DNA from: Daphnia pulex
Lineage: Eukaryota > Arthropoda > Branchiopoda > Diplostraca > Daphniidae
Reading direction: 5' to 3'
Length of the DNA stretch: 64,000 nt
NCBI RefSeq assembly: GCF_021134715.1
Contig: NC_060017.1
Coordinates: 4,092,001-4,156,000, forward strand
Part shown: one piece after another, positions 1-12,588 of the stretch
Numbering within the stretch: position 1 is the first letter of the stretch
How the letters are laid out: each line of letters begins with the position of its first letter
Notes under the pieces: generated by a model
Databases searched by the model: none
What the model saw: the letters and a program-made list of their open reading frames with translations, nothing else
What the model was told of the DNA's origin: nothing
Position numbers and translations under genes: made by a program

Positions 1-119
1 ACCCTCCTGCATCGTCAAGTCCGGCACCGGTGAATGCTGGGCTCGGTAATACTGGACCTTGTTTTGATGGCAACGAGAAGAAAATTAAACTTGATACGGA
101 AGAAGAAAGCGAAAAGTAG
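1..119 (+). CDS. C-terminal exon of an unidentified protein (partial)
   Basis: An open frame enters from the left edge (first full codon at base 3) and ends at TAG 117-119. The 38 visible residues are Pro/Ser/Ala-rich and end in a charged tail, with EKKIKLDTEEESEK just before the stop. This looks like the disordered C-terminus of a nuclear or cytosolic protein. No domain is visible, so I cannot name the gene. It converges with RpL18, which ends 793 bp downstream on the other strand. The reading frame is supported by the coding-like composition and the in-frame stop only. Confidence 0.5.
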   Translation, partial: PPASSSPAPVNAGLGNTGPCFDGNEKKIKLDTEEESEK

Positions 120-912
120 ACCAACGAGCCTTTTGTATCATACGTCAATATGATGTAACGAAAAGGTTTAAACAGAAGTGAAATGTTGGCGACATTTCCC
201 GTAATTCAAGTAATTGATGCATCATGACTGAGAAAGACAATGTAACTTTCTTGCTATTCGCATCATTTTTTTTTCTTGAAGTGCTGAACAATACTTCACT
301 TCATTTTTCCTTGATTCTTCATCGTAGTAAACTATAAAAAGTTCAGCTCCGATATAAAGGACTTGTGTCTTTGTAATCGTCAATTTAAAGCAGTGTAGTC
401 TACTCGTTTCGCCTGAACTTCCCCTTAATATACTTGCGATATATTTATCTCGTATCACCAAACAGTTAGGAATGAAATGTAAAAGGACACTGCTTGCAAG
501 GTTCGTGCTGTGTCAAGTTTTCAGGTGGCAATCAATTTGTTCGTGTGCTACCAGACTTCAAGTGTCCATTGTATGCAGTTCCAACTTTCTATTTGTAGTC
601 TTGATCCGATTTTCATGAAAGTTGTCTTGTTTGCCAGTTATTTGAACTATTTCACCTGGAAGTTACATTTTCTTACCCCTAAACTGTTAAAATGATGTAC
701 TCGAACACTACGATCGCCTGTTCTGTAACACGTCTCATATTTCCACTTAAACAAGTGGCATGTAAGTGTTCATACATCATTGAATACAACATTGATGTTC
801 AAATTTATGCATACCCAATTAGAGTTTGTGCATACCCAATTAGAGGAAGTTGGTTACAAGCATTGTATTAATCTTTTGATAACCAATACAAAAACTTCTC
901 GAAAGAAGAAAT
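120..912. other. Convergent intergenic region
   Basis: AT-rich DNA between the left-edge gene and the 3' end of RpL18, probably holding both 3' UTRs. The only structure noted is a short direct repeat near 805-845, where the string GCATACCCAATTAGAG occurs twice about 20 bp apart. No coding frame is supported. Confidence 0.6.
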
Positions 913-1734
913 TTACTTTTTGTAACCACAAGATGACCTACGACCACGAGCACGTTCAAATTTCCGTCCCTTAGAGCGAACCAATGGTTTAGTGTGTGAT
1001 CCAGGAACACCAGGAGCAGGTCCGAAGTGTTTGTTAGCTTCCCTAGCTTTGCGCCGCCCTTGGATAAGAATAGTATTTTTGCCTGTTGGTGCACGCAGGG
1101 CCAACTGATCGAAAGTCAAAACATGACCACCAGCTTTCAAGATGCGAGCTCGAGCTCTCTCTGTTGCACGCAGAGCACACACCTGAAGAAGGAATGTACC
1201 ATAAGACACGATATTGCAAAATGAATTTTTTAAAAAAGTTACCGTGAGCTTGGGGATTTTGAAGATCCTAGGATCATCTGTCAAAGTTCCGACGACAACA
1301 GCAATCTTTCCTTCTCTTCCGGCTTTCTTCATATGTCTTGACAAGCGAGACACCGACAGTGGTGGACGGTTGATCCTCGACATAAACAATCGCTTCAAAA
1401 TGATGCGATTGAACTTGGCCTTGGTACGACGAGCCAAAAACCTGTACAACTGTAAACGAAACGATTTTACAAAATAGTCCAATGACACAAAATTTCAATG
1501 ATTCTTACCTTCACCAAAAGTCGAAGATAGACATCTTCAGACCTCGGTTCACGTCGGACGACTTTACGGTCGTACTTATGGTTGATGTCAATACCCTGAA
1601 AAAAGAGGTATTACAATACATCGATTAGTAAAAACATCCAACAATCACTCCAAATCAGCACGTTACTAAAAAGTATTTGAGAAATACAGGATGTAAAAGA
1701 TAATTTTAGATGAAAACGAGCTAGTCTTTACCAT
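913..1734 (-). CDS. RpL18: 60S ribosomal protein L18 (eL18)
   Basis: Structural protein of the large cytosolic ribosomal subunit. Four exons: 1734-1732 (the ATG alone), 1595-1509, 1449-1243 and 1182-913, total 567 nt and 188 residues, the usual eL18 length. The N-terminus reads [18 protein letters not shown], and further on come [16 protein letters not shown] and [18 protein letters not shown], all typical of the family. The C-terminus is basic and ends GYKK. Introns have GT-AG borders. A first coding exon that ends directly after the ATG is common in ribosomal protein genes. It is divergent from TMF1. The identification is secure from sequence. Confidence 0.97.
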
Positions 1735-1790
1735 TGTTTCTCTACCACTTGGGGACTGACCAAAGGCAAAGCGAAAAGACTCTGATGGGA
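1735..1790 (-). promoter_or_regulatory. Putative RpL18 transcription start with TOP-like pyrimidine tract
   Basis: Reading the minus strand, a pyrimidine-rich tract (CTTTTCGCTTTGCC) begins near 1778, about 44 nt before the ATG. Animal ribosomal protein mRNAs usually start with a C inside such a 5' terminal oligopyrimidine tract, which puts their translation under growth control. The position is inferred from sequence only. Confidence 0.35.
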
Positions 1791-2278
1791 CTTCTCGGTC
1801 TTAGAAATGGATAACTTCAACATTGCCATATCGTTCCTGTAGAGCGTACTTTCACACGTTGCCTTCAGAGTTCAGACTAGATTTTAAATTGCTTTTAAAA
1901 CCAGTTATAAGATGACATAGTATCTGTATTAATTCTTTAGAAAATTAGAGTCATATAGATGACGATGCTAATTATTTTTTGGAAAATTTTACTCGATCGA
2001 AAGTAGGGTAGATAAATGCTTTGAGCAACCATGTTATGCAATACAAAAAGCAATAGCTTTCTGACATTTGTCTGCTAGAAATTACAACTTTTGATTGTTT
2101 TGTTTTTTTGGATTTGTGTTAATGACGGCCCAATTATAGTTTATGAGGCAAGTATTTAAAAAATAGGGCTTTCTGTATTAGATTCTTATGAGAGATATTA
2201 CTTTTGGAATTTTCGGATATTTGCTTGTCGTTTAAAAGCTGAAAGCTATTGCTGACGTGGCTACCGTCTACATCGAAA
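1791..2278. other. Divergent promoter region RpL18 / TMF1
   Basis: About 490 bp of AT-rich DNA between the RpL18 start on the minus strand and the TMF1 ATG on the plus strand. It should hold both promoters. I see no clear TATA box or other defined site. Confidence 0.5.
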
Positions 2279-5200
2279 ATGAGCTGGCTCAATACCAGTA
2301 GCATTGCAAATTTGGCTAAAAATGCACTAAAAGAAGCCCAAAAAACCATAGACAAAGCACTTGACATTAGAGATCCAGATGCTGTTGGAAATAAACCAAT
2401 TGAAAATGGTATATGTATCTCAGTTGCCTACTATGATAGATGAATGTATTTAATAACAAGTTCTGTTGCATGATTTGTCATTCAAGAAATTATTGGACAC
2501 TTCTTTGAATCCTTCAATTTGGTGAAAGAGGAAAATGATCCACCTGATGAAACCAGAACAAGCTCAGAAGATGTCGTAGTGAGTGAACCAGACTCAAAGT
2601 CTGAAAGAGATCAGCAAAAAAGTACTAAACATGTGTGTGTCAAGTCATTCGATTGATAATAAAGTAATTTTGTTTAATAGCAGCAGTTTTTCAGGCCCCA
2701 GTTTCAAATGTACTTCAAACAACAGCTAAAGATTTAAGCACCCATACTGAAACATCCATTCCTGCAGGAGACCTTGAAAAAAAAAGCAATCCCAATGAGG
2801 TAAGGAAAATAAATAGATGATAAAGTTGTTCAGGAATAAGAAGTATTTGATTGTATTTTGTTATATTTTCATGTCATTTAGCTGGATCATGTGGTTCTGA
2901 CTGATTCTATAGAAGAAACGAATGTAAATGAAAGTTACCATAGCTCTATGTCAGTTTCCAGCTCCATTACCGTCATCAGTCCTGAAAATGATTTGGCTGA
3001 TATGGATTGGAAAAGTGATACCAAAAGTGATGCCAGAGAAGAAACAACCAACCACCATCGCACACAAAACAGAGATGAAGTTTCAACAATGCTGTCGGGT
3101 ACGCTGGCGTCTTTTCTAAACTTCTTAGATCTGATTAAAGTAAGAAAGTTGAAATAATAATAAAACAACATCTTCAGAAGCGATGAAGGATTCGATCAAG
3201 ACTGAGACCTCGGCGTCTGCCTCAGGTGACGAGATCGAGACCACCACTTCGTCGGATATCGAAATCATCGCAAGTCCTCAAGCGGGTATAAGACAACTCG
3301 TAGCTCCCGTCCGTTCAAGAAGCGAGTCAAAGACTCATAGTCGGAAGCCATCCGAAGCTTCTAGTGACGATAGCGCAACTTCCACTGGACAAGATTCGGA
3401 CCCGCTCAAAACAGAATGCCAAATCATTCAACTGAATCAAATACTTGAAGTATTTCAATGTTATATACATTTCTATTTTTGTCAGTCTTTTTTATGATCC
3501 CCTTGATTTTTTTAACCAAAAGGCCCGAGATAACCAATTATTGGAATATACCAGGAAATGTTACGCATTATCGGAAGAAGTAGAACGTGCTAAATCACAG
3601 TTGGCCCATGACGAAAAGGAGCGAACGGCTTTGGGTGAAACCATTCGTCGGCAATCGGACGAGTTTGCCATAAGGTTATCTTCGATTGAAAAACGCTATC
3701 AGCAGGTATTGGCTGAGCGTGAATCACTAGTCAAGAAACTTGAACAGATTCAACAGAACCAAGAATCTTACGGCAGTTTAACAGAGGAACTTCGAGAAAA
3801 AAACGAAACTATTGAACAACTAAGATTTGAAGGCGAAAAGCTATCCAAGCAACATCTTCAATTATCAAACATAATAAAGAAATTGCGAGTGCAAGAAAAA
3901 GAGGAGGAAGTCCGTTGCAAACAATTCAAGTAAATATTTAAACAAATTGCGTGTAAAAATACAAGTTCATTTTTTCCCCCGTCATTTAGAGATCAAAATG
4001 AAGAACTAAAAAGTGAAGTAGATCGTTTGAACAAGTGTTTGTCCGCGAAAGAAGAACTCGAGAGGAACCAAATCGAAGCTGTAAGCTGAAGTGCATAAAT
4101 TTTAGAGAATGAAATGTTGTGGCACTAAACACGTTTCAATTATGCAGGTTCGACAATCTGCGATGGTTAATAGCCAATTAGAAAAGGAGCTTTTGGCCAA
4201 TAAAGTCATGATGCGTGAAAAGCTTGCGGAAGTGGAAACTCTTCGAGCTGCGTTCACTGAGGTAGAACAAAAACTTCTCGAAGAAAGAGCCACTGCTGCC
4301 ATTCGCGATTCTGCGGAAACTGAGCGCAATCTCAGCGCTGAAGTATCTTTGCGTCAACGCCTTCAGTTAGAGTATGAAACATCCAGCCGTTTGTTTGAGG
4401 AAGAAAGACAAGCGCTCACAATGCGTTGCCAAGAACTGACCCAGTCACTTGCCGAAGTCGACAGTGATCGCTCAAGGTAATGTACATAACTCATTTAATT
4501 TTGATTTCAATGCGTCATCATTTGTAAATTTGATTTTTCAGAGAACGAGAACGGATACAAAGCGAAGTTTCGCGATTAATGCATAGGCTGCATGAAGCCG
4601 AATCTCGTAGCGATGAACTATCTCAGGTACAATTTTTATTACAGCTCGATATTGATTAAGAATGATGACATTTAATTTTGTTAACTTTGTTTTATTTTCT
4701 GTGATAAGGCATTAACCACTGCGACCAAGCCTTTGATACGTCAGATTGATACGCTGCAGCATGCACTAACCTCACAAAGGTTGTCCGAAGAAAGATCTGA
4801 AAAGATGTACAACGAGAAACTAGGTAGACCGTTTCTATTTTGTTGGCAGTTTCATTTTTCACGAAATTAACTTCTTTCATGCTTAGCTGTTCTTGAAAGT
4901 AAATTGCTGTCAGCCAATCAAAAAGAGGCTGTCGATAAAAATCTGTATCTTGCGATGCAAGCTCAAGTTGACGAAGCGCTAGAAAAATGTAAAACAGCAG
5001 AGCAAGAAAACCACAATCTGCGTATCCAGTTGGAACAGGAAAAATGCCACAGTCAAAATTTGGAGCAAGCAAGAAAAAAGTAAGTGGTTTATTTTCGATG
5101 ACGAGAATTCATGTTTAGTGGTTCTTCTTGTTTTATTGCTGCCGAATATCGTCAGATTATCTAATTACTTCCTCTTTTCTGCCTTTCTTTTTCGTTGTGA

Positions 5201-6370
5201 AGAGATAACTTCAGTTTAGAACTGGTAAAGAGCCAACTTATCGAAGAAGTTACTTCATTACGAAGTAAAATTGAAATACTGGAGAGCAATTATGAAAAGC
5301 AATGCATTGCGCTAGAAGAGGAAAGAAAGAAAACATCGAATTTTACGGTAAATACTGAACAATATGTTTATTGACGTTTGCGGTGTTCTTATAACGATCC
5401 TTTATGTGACAAAAGAATCGATTGCAAGATAAAGAACTGGAATTTCAGGTATTCCCGACCGTTCCTGACATGTCCATCTCTGGAAGCATTGTGAGAAAAG
5501 TTGCTTCAACAACAGACATAGTGTCTAGGACCAGCAGCCCCACTCCTAGTTTAGGAAAGCTATCATTATCTGGCTCATTTACTGAGTCTCATTCCAGCAA
5601 TCCGTGGAACACAGTAGTAACGTTTTTCTTTTATTCCTAAAATGTTTAAAAAAAACCTTTTTTTCTAAAGATGTATTTTTTAAGGATGAGGTATTTGATG
5701 GCGGTCTCGTGACCCCCGTACCGAAATCAACGCTTTACGACGCTATGCGAGCAGGCTCTTACACGGCTGTTTTTGAAAGTTTGCAGGCCCAGTTAAAAAC
5801 GCGTGATGGTAGGGTAATTTGTTAAATGACTTTAATGCATTGTCTCAATTTTTATCTTTTGGATGTAGGAGAAGTAACCCAATTGCAGCAAGAATTACAA
5901 AACCAGGAGAGATCCCGTGATTCGCTTGCTAAAGAATTAACCGAAATGATTAATACTAACCAAGAGTTAAGTCATCGTTTGGATCGATTAGAAACACTTC
6001 TTCAGGAGTACGAAGACCTGAAAACAAAATACAATGCCTTATTACAGGTAACAGATTATTACTGCCTGAGCTTGCAAAGAGTCAAAAAATTCCCATATTC
6101 TTTAGCAAGTGCAATCAGTTTAATGAAAACGCAAAATTTCACCGTCAACTGTTTAATGAACTGCTAATGATAAACTTTTTTTTCGTTAGATGTACGGAGA
6201 AAAAATAGAAGAAAATGAAGAACTGCGACTGGATTTGGTTGATGTCAAGGAAATGTACAAAGCCCAGGTAATATTGTTTATGACCTTATGACTATATTGA
6301 TGCCATTTATTTATGGATATATTTATAAAATTGCATGTGAATGCAGATTGATCATTTGATGAAAACATGA
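2279..6370 (+). CDS. TMF1: TATA element modulatory factor 1 (Golgi coiled-coil protein TMF1)
   Basis: Large coiled-coil protein of the Golgi (a golgin, also called ARA160) that binds Rab6 and tethers vesicles; it was first described as a DNA-binding factor. The start at 2279 gives MSWLNTSSIANLAKNALKEA followed by QKTIDKALDI, the conserved N-terminus of TMF1. A Ser/Thr/acidic low-complexity part follows (2500-3420). Then come long heptad-rich exons (3523-4480, 4541-5345), a Ser-rich linker with TPSLGKLS (5420-5620), and a last coiled-coil block (5870-6270) matching the C-terminal TMF domain, ending KEMYKAQ-IDHLMKT. About a dozen exons are present; some inner splice sites (for example near 2640) are uncertain. 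The stop is TGA 6368-6370. It converges with UAP1. Confidence 0.88.
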
Positions 6371-7237
6371 AAAAGGTATTTGGGAACTCCCAAATGTGGC
6401 GAAGGATTCGGTTGGCTAATTTTACCTTTGTCTATTCAAAACGGCAGTGTCGGGAATCACCTTGCGAAAGAAAAGACTAATAAAAAGAGGAATTCGATGG
6501 GAATCTATTTACTAAACAAACAGTTAATTATTATTACATTTTTAGATGAACGGTTACAGTATCAAATTATTTTCCAAGTATTAGATTCAGCGCTTTTATA
6601 CGTTATTCATCAAATAAAAAATAATGTGCTGCTAGGAAAAGGCTACAATGAGTAAGGGCTGTAATGTATCATATTATTTTTATACGCATTCCTTTTTATT
6701 TCTATTATACTATTGTACAACAAGGGGAATATCTATCGTCGTGTTTTAATATCAAATTGTTTTCCATGTGTATTTATGTTCTACAAATATATTTCAAGTA
6801 ATCATTCCATACAGAAAATCTATTGTTATCGTGTAAAAATAATTTCGTCAGAAAATTGTTCATTCTTCAAAGGCAAAAATAGTGAAATAAAATTTAAAAA
6901 ATACTCGGTAGGTTTTTCGATTTTTCAATTATATAATTTTTTTTTTCATGCTTTCTTTATGACATCCATACAAGTAAAACCGAAATCGACAGGGAGTGTA
7001 CGATGTGTAAAGTGCTTTTGCCTTTTTGTTTTTAACGAAGAACTTGCTAAATTTGTGAAAACCGATTATGAAATAATGGATTGGTCCCCGTCTGGTTGCT
7101 AAGGCGAATCTTGTTGAAGTAAGTCAATTGGTTAGTTCTGTGCAGTAAATGAAACTTGATTGCAATCAAGGAGGAAATCTGTGGTGTCAAGCATGACGTT
7201 CATGGACGCAAGTTGAATCCGATTCTATTCAACGAAA
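6371..7237. other. Convergent intergenic region TMF1 / UAP1
   Basis: Very AT-rich DNA between two converging genes, holding their 3' UTRs. A 129-codon open frame at 6713-7102 has no recognisable domain and AT-driven composition, and is not called. The minus-strand UAP1 stop is at 7238-7240. Confidence 0.6.
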
Positions 7238-9791
7238 TCAATTTCCAATAACGCCGTTGGATTCAGACGGACTGGATAGGAGCAGCGGCGGCCGGAATTT
7301 CTTGCCCTTAACTAACTCCTCCAATCCCTCTCCAGCATACGAGACCAGCGGTGATATCTCGCAAATCAGAGGTTCTTCCCGTCTCGAACATGTCTTTTGG
7401 CTAATAAAAATCATTTCCAATTAATTACCTCTATTCGATATCTTTAATTTAAAAAAAAAAAAAACTGAAGACCTACTGTTTCTGTACAGGGAAGCGAGCA
7501 GGTTATTATTTAAAAACAAAGAATAATCGAGCTAAACACTTACATTTCATTGTTGTTCGTCTCATTTTTCGAGATCGCTTCGGGGCCTGCGACAGTGGGT
7601 GCGCTGTTTTGTAGCATGCAAACAATTCAAGCCGAAAAATAATAAACGCATACGCATTTGATAAGAAAGGACAACTTGGTAATTAAAGCATGCTAACTAG
7701 CAACGCAATCAAGGGTCAAACATAAAGAAGAGCTATGCAAATGACTATGTAAACAGCCAAACTAGATTTCATGCTAGACAGTCTAGACAGGAAACACCGA
7801 CATTGAACTTCAATCTACTTTGAAACTAATGACAGTTTGATACTGCTTTTCTAAGTCAAATCTATTATCTATTCATGCTTTAGTTTGTCATCAAAAATCG
7901 TACCTGGGAATCAGCGGCAATCGAATGCCTTCGTCATCGACGAAAACGCCACCGGCGGCTAAAACTTGGCGTTGATGGAGCGAGTATAGGGCTAAGCGGG
8001 CCGTGGTCGGTGTGTCCTTGTCGCCACTCTGATCGCCGTTCTTGAGAGGACTAAACTCATCCTCGCGTAATACCTCCCAGACGACGAAATTCCTAAAATT
8101 AGCGGTATTACACAAGTGTGATTTTTTGAAACACCAAAATGGGCTACTTACTTTGCGAATTGGAAGACGTCGAAAACGAATTTTTCCATTTTGATTCCAT
8201 TGGGTTTGTCTGGTTTGCAAATTTTGCCGGTCGAGTCGACGTGCGAAATCTTCTTTTTGGCAATGTGATGTTGCAACATTCCTTCTTGACCACTTGAAAG
8301 GATAACATCATTTTTGAAAATAACTATTCAAAGGATAAATTGATGGAAAAGTTTCTTTAAACCGACCTGATCACTTTGCGAAGGAACTGCGTCGTGAAGA
8401 AATGATTGCAAATATTTCCAGCACTGAATGTGAGTCTTCCATCAGCGTTTCGCTTCTGGGCCGTCGGCAATGTGATTTCACTGTACTCTACCACCTACAC
8501 GCCAAAAGATAATCAAAAAGTAAAATATTAGAAAGTTGAATCTGAAAAACAAATCAAATGGGACAAAAAAAAAATTTTTTTTACTTGATAATGTCCATGG
8601 ACTTTGCATACAACCCCCACGGCCTCAGTGGGAAATGCTTTCTCCACCACTTTAGCAGCACAATCGGCGCCTTTGCTCAAACAGAATCCCATGAAATGTG
8701 GATCGGCCATCTTGACCAAAATGTTGTCGACACAGTAAACATGGATGTATTGGATTTGTCGCCTCTCCATGTCGTCGAGGATTCGGCGATCACGCAAGGC
8801 TCTGTATAGCCCTCCGTTACCATCTTATCACACAAAGAAAGAACGCATTCACTTTATTTGTTTGCTCTCAGATAACGTACGATTTGTGACGCGATTGAAG
8901 TGACACCGACCAGGGGCTTTGGCGACGTGCGACTTGGTTTCCAATATGATTTTGCCATCCAGAGAGAAGCAAGGCAGCATTCCCTGTTCGAAAACCACCA
9001 GGTTTTCCTCCTTGAGTCCGAAAAAATCGTGGCGGCGGAAAAATTCCTGGGTCGGCTCTTTCGTGTGTTCACTTGTCATGATGTACCTGTCGTGTGATTC
9101 AATTCAAATGATATTATTTGCAGATTGTAGAGGTTCAAAATAAATTTGCAATTACCAAGGGATGGCTCCTTTTAGCCCAGTCCTTTCTTCCGTTAATTGC
9201 TGGAGTCGTACTAATCTTTCCGCTTGCAACTGATAGAGCGTTTTCCCGGAAGGACAGCCGACATTGAACATCCCTTTTGGGTAATCGACACCTAAACGTG
9301 TCCCCTGTCCACCGGCTAGGAGCAGAGCAGCAACGCGACCTTGGCCGATCTGTTCCATGGCTGTACCCAAAAAAATATCAACTCAATAACAAATCATGCA
9401 CTTCCGACTATAATTAATGAGTTTTTTTAAGTCAGTCACCAAGGTGTTCGTAATGCCTCAACAGTTCGGGGCTGGTCCGGGTAATTGCCCCGTGCAATTC
9501 AGGTGGAATCGGCTGCAAATGTTCGTCCAGTTTTTCTTCCTCGTCGTTTGCCGATGCTATCGTGTGGCGAAAGAATTCAATGACCTCCGGCATGTTGATG
9601 CTACACAATATTGAAAATAGTTAGTTGAGCACCGCAAAAAAATGTCTTTATAATACGAAGAAATGCTAAACTTACTCGTTGAGTTCATGGAGCAATCGGC
9701 TTCGCTCCTCTTCAGACAAACTCGGCCAAAACTGGAGAAGGTGTTCTTGTCCATGTTCTTTCAATTTCTGTTCCAGTTGGGTAACATCCAT
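7238..9791 (-). CDS. UAP1: UDP-N-acetylhexosamine pyrophosphorylase
   Basis: Cytosolic enzyme that makes UDP-GlcNAc (and UDP-GalNAc) from UTP and the sugar-1-phosphate. In arthropods this is the last step feeding chitin synthesis and glycosylation (mummy in Drosophila). Ten exons: 9791-9676, 9600-9440, 9360-9156, 9086-8911, 8823-8585, 8494-8367, 8292-8152, 8092-7904, 7603-7544 and 7400-7238, total 1578 nt and 525 residues, near human UAP1 (about 522). The uridyl-binding signature [12 protein letters not shown] with YPKG is present in exon 3. [44 protein letters not shown] and [12 protein letters not shown] follow the family. The exon at 7603-7544 is a possible cassette (see findings). The donor after exon 4 (GTCGGT) is weak, but the frame requires it. 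Confidence 0.96.
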
Positions 9792-12588
9792 TTTTTTCAA
9801 ATTTTCTTCACTAGAAGGGATGAAACCGTTAAAGATTATTGGATGGATGAACAATTCCCATAACAGTTAGCTTCTCTTTGCCTTAAAGTAACCCAAAATC
9901 ATAGCGAAAACAATCGAACATGAGAAAGTCACTCAAATCTAATTTTAAAAACATAATTACTGAGAACCTCTCTGGCAATGGTTCTCTTTTTGCCTTTCAC
10001 TTGGCATACTTAGCTAGAAAGAAAAAACTACTACTAGCCAGATAACTTTCTTGTGTACCGATTTCAGTGAAAGGACAGGAGCTGCAAAACAGGAAAGGGT
10101 CTGCCGCTCCAACAGTCGCAAGAACAAGGTTATAATACACAACGACTGACAAAAGATTACGAAGAGAGATGAACAAAACAACAACCTATCGTCTCTGCTG
10201 CCGGTTATCAACTGGCTCTGGCAACATAGACCCTCAATAATTTATAACGACTATCACCGTTGTATACACCCGCTAGACATTCTCATATGCAAAAAGAAAA
10301 AAAAAAAAAGAAACACCAAGAGAAAGTGTACGGTTGTAAGGGCCTTGGATCATTAGCGGCACGCCCAAACAACAGAGATACTTCGAATTCGTGTTTTTCC
10401 TTAAAGTTTTTGGGGTATCAAGGTGATCCGGAAGTTTCGTGAGATTTTTAAAAGCGCATTAAATATTACGCTTCAGTCACCCAATTCTTTTTCGGGATTG
10501 TAAACTTTCTCAATTTCGTGATCCACCAAAATTCCTAACGTCAGCGGTGGTTAACTACGAGCCACTAGCAATAATTTCATAAATAACAAATCTATCATTA
10601 GAAACGTGACATTTACGATTTAAAAAAAAGACATTCGGGATATCAGTTGAATATGTTATCTTTCAAGGAGAATGTGCATTCTATCTGGATAGCCTTAGAG
10701 TTACGAGCATTACTGCATCGCAGTGCTTAAGGTCATATGCTTTCAAAATCATTCCGTAATTGGTGCGCACGTTGGATTTGACTTTCACTAGGATAGTAGG
10801 ATGCCCATCGGAACTTCCACTTTACACTCAAAACCTGTTCTCATTCAATGATACAACCCCAGAAACACGACAATAAAATAATTCAGAATTATTACTGTTT
10901 CAAGTTAAGCTCGATTTAATTCCCTATTGTGTAAAGATATATACAAATATGTACGTTGCGAAGATAAAAGTGGCAAGGAAAAATGTCGACGTCTAGAGAA
11001 TGATAACAAAAATATGTAGGACGATCGTAATTAAGCTAGGTGACCTCGGTGCCTAAAACAATCTAAACATATTCACTATCAATTCCATTTATTGGAATTA
11101 CTCTTAGGACTATCCATTATATAGTGTTCTAAGAAATGGCATTATGCATATTCAAGATGTTCAGCTTGAAATCATTTGATTTGATGAAAGCACTGAGATT
11201 AGTCATTTGAATCATTTCCTTTTGTTGGCATCATATTTTAGACACATGTGGAATGTATATACGCTTTCTTGCAACCGTGCTCCTTCTGTGATTGCTACAA
11301 TTTTACCGCCTCTTTAGAATGTTTGACATTTGAAAAAATCCCCGATATTTATACACTAACGATAAACACCTAAAAGAACTTATCTCTAGTAACCGACTCA
11401 ATTTAATTGCTAGTAGTCGTAATCTACAAAAAAACGGTCCCAACGACGCCCAAGATAAACATGTCACTTTTGCTTCTGATGAGTGGTGACACATGTAGGT
11501 AGATTAGTATTTCAATTTTCAAATGACGTGTCAGTACACCTCACACTATAAGTAACTTTAAACTAAACACCGAACCATTAATTTGAAAGGACTTGAGTAA
11601 CGGGTCTATGATGCACAAAACTCTAAATAGACAAACGGTTTTGGCAAGGCAATAGAAACCACGAGAAAATATTATTACTCACCTTCCGTGCACTAGTTAC
11701 TACCAAGTATTCAAACTGAAGCCATGTTGCAAACGCTGTTCACCTTAACGTCAAAATGTAATGTTTCGGCATAGGTTTTTCGTAAGGAAAAAGGTAACAG
11801 ACTAACAGCTAGTCAGCTACTAGTGCAAACAGCTGTTTATTTTTCATTTTTTTTTGCCTAGCGGGCTTCTAGGCCATCTACTGGTGATACATTTAACTTC
11901 AATTCAAACTCAGCACACAAGCAAACCAGCTCCAAGCGAAGTAAAAGACTAAAAGGCAGCATAAAAGTAAAGTTGAGTTTCCTTTTCACTGTTGGGGGAG
12001 AAAATAGCTTAAAATTGAAATTCAATGCGGTCTAAATATTATGAAAATGTCGAGAAGTTGCCCTATTTCTATACACGTACACACATTTGACTAAAAAACC
12101 ACCAACCACCGTTCATTTTTATCTACTATTCGATTCATCCACTTTCGGATAACGGAAATTTTACAATCCTTGTGTAGCAATGAAGCCAATAAGCCACCTA
12201 GGCCACATACAATAACTCGTGAAGATGTGAAACAGTACAAGAGATGAACGGTATAAAAATCGGTTTAGATTACTTGAAATGTAATCCCAACACGGCTATA
12301 CTTTGAGAAATTACTAGGCTTCCCTTTTGGTAAGGAAGAACGCATATCGATTTTTTACTATAAACCAAAAGCCAAAACTAAATTTAACGTTATTTCGGTG
12401 ACGCACACATAGTTACTTGCCGTTATGATACTTAAGGAACCGTAATTGAAGTTGGAAACCCCCGGAAAATACGCGCATTCAACTGTGACACGTTGAAAAT
12501 GCAATATCGTCGTTGGTGTTACAAACATTATTGAATGCTGTAGCATTTTTATTAAATCGGATAACATGCGTAGATAAAGAAAGAGTGT
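9792..12588. other. Intergenic region between UAP1 5' end and Sec6 3' end
   Basis: About 2.8 kb of AT-rich sequence between two genes on the same (minus) strand. It should contain the UAP1 promoter and any 5' UTR exon (possibly around 10,000-10,250, with a purine tract at 10,287-10,310), and the Sec6 3' UTR near 12,300-12,588. I see no protein gene, tRNA or clear repeat. Confidence 0.5.

Noticed and set aside
6713-7102. 129-codon open frame on the plus strand
   Set aside because: AT-driven Phe/Ile/Tyr/Lys composition, no domain, and it lies in the convergent 3' region of TMF1 and UAP1.
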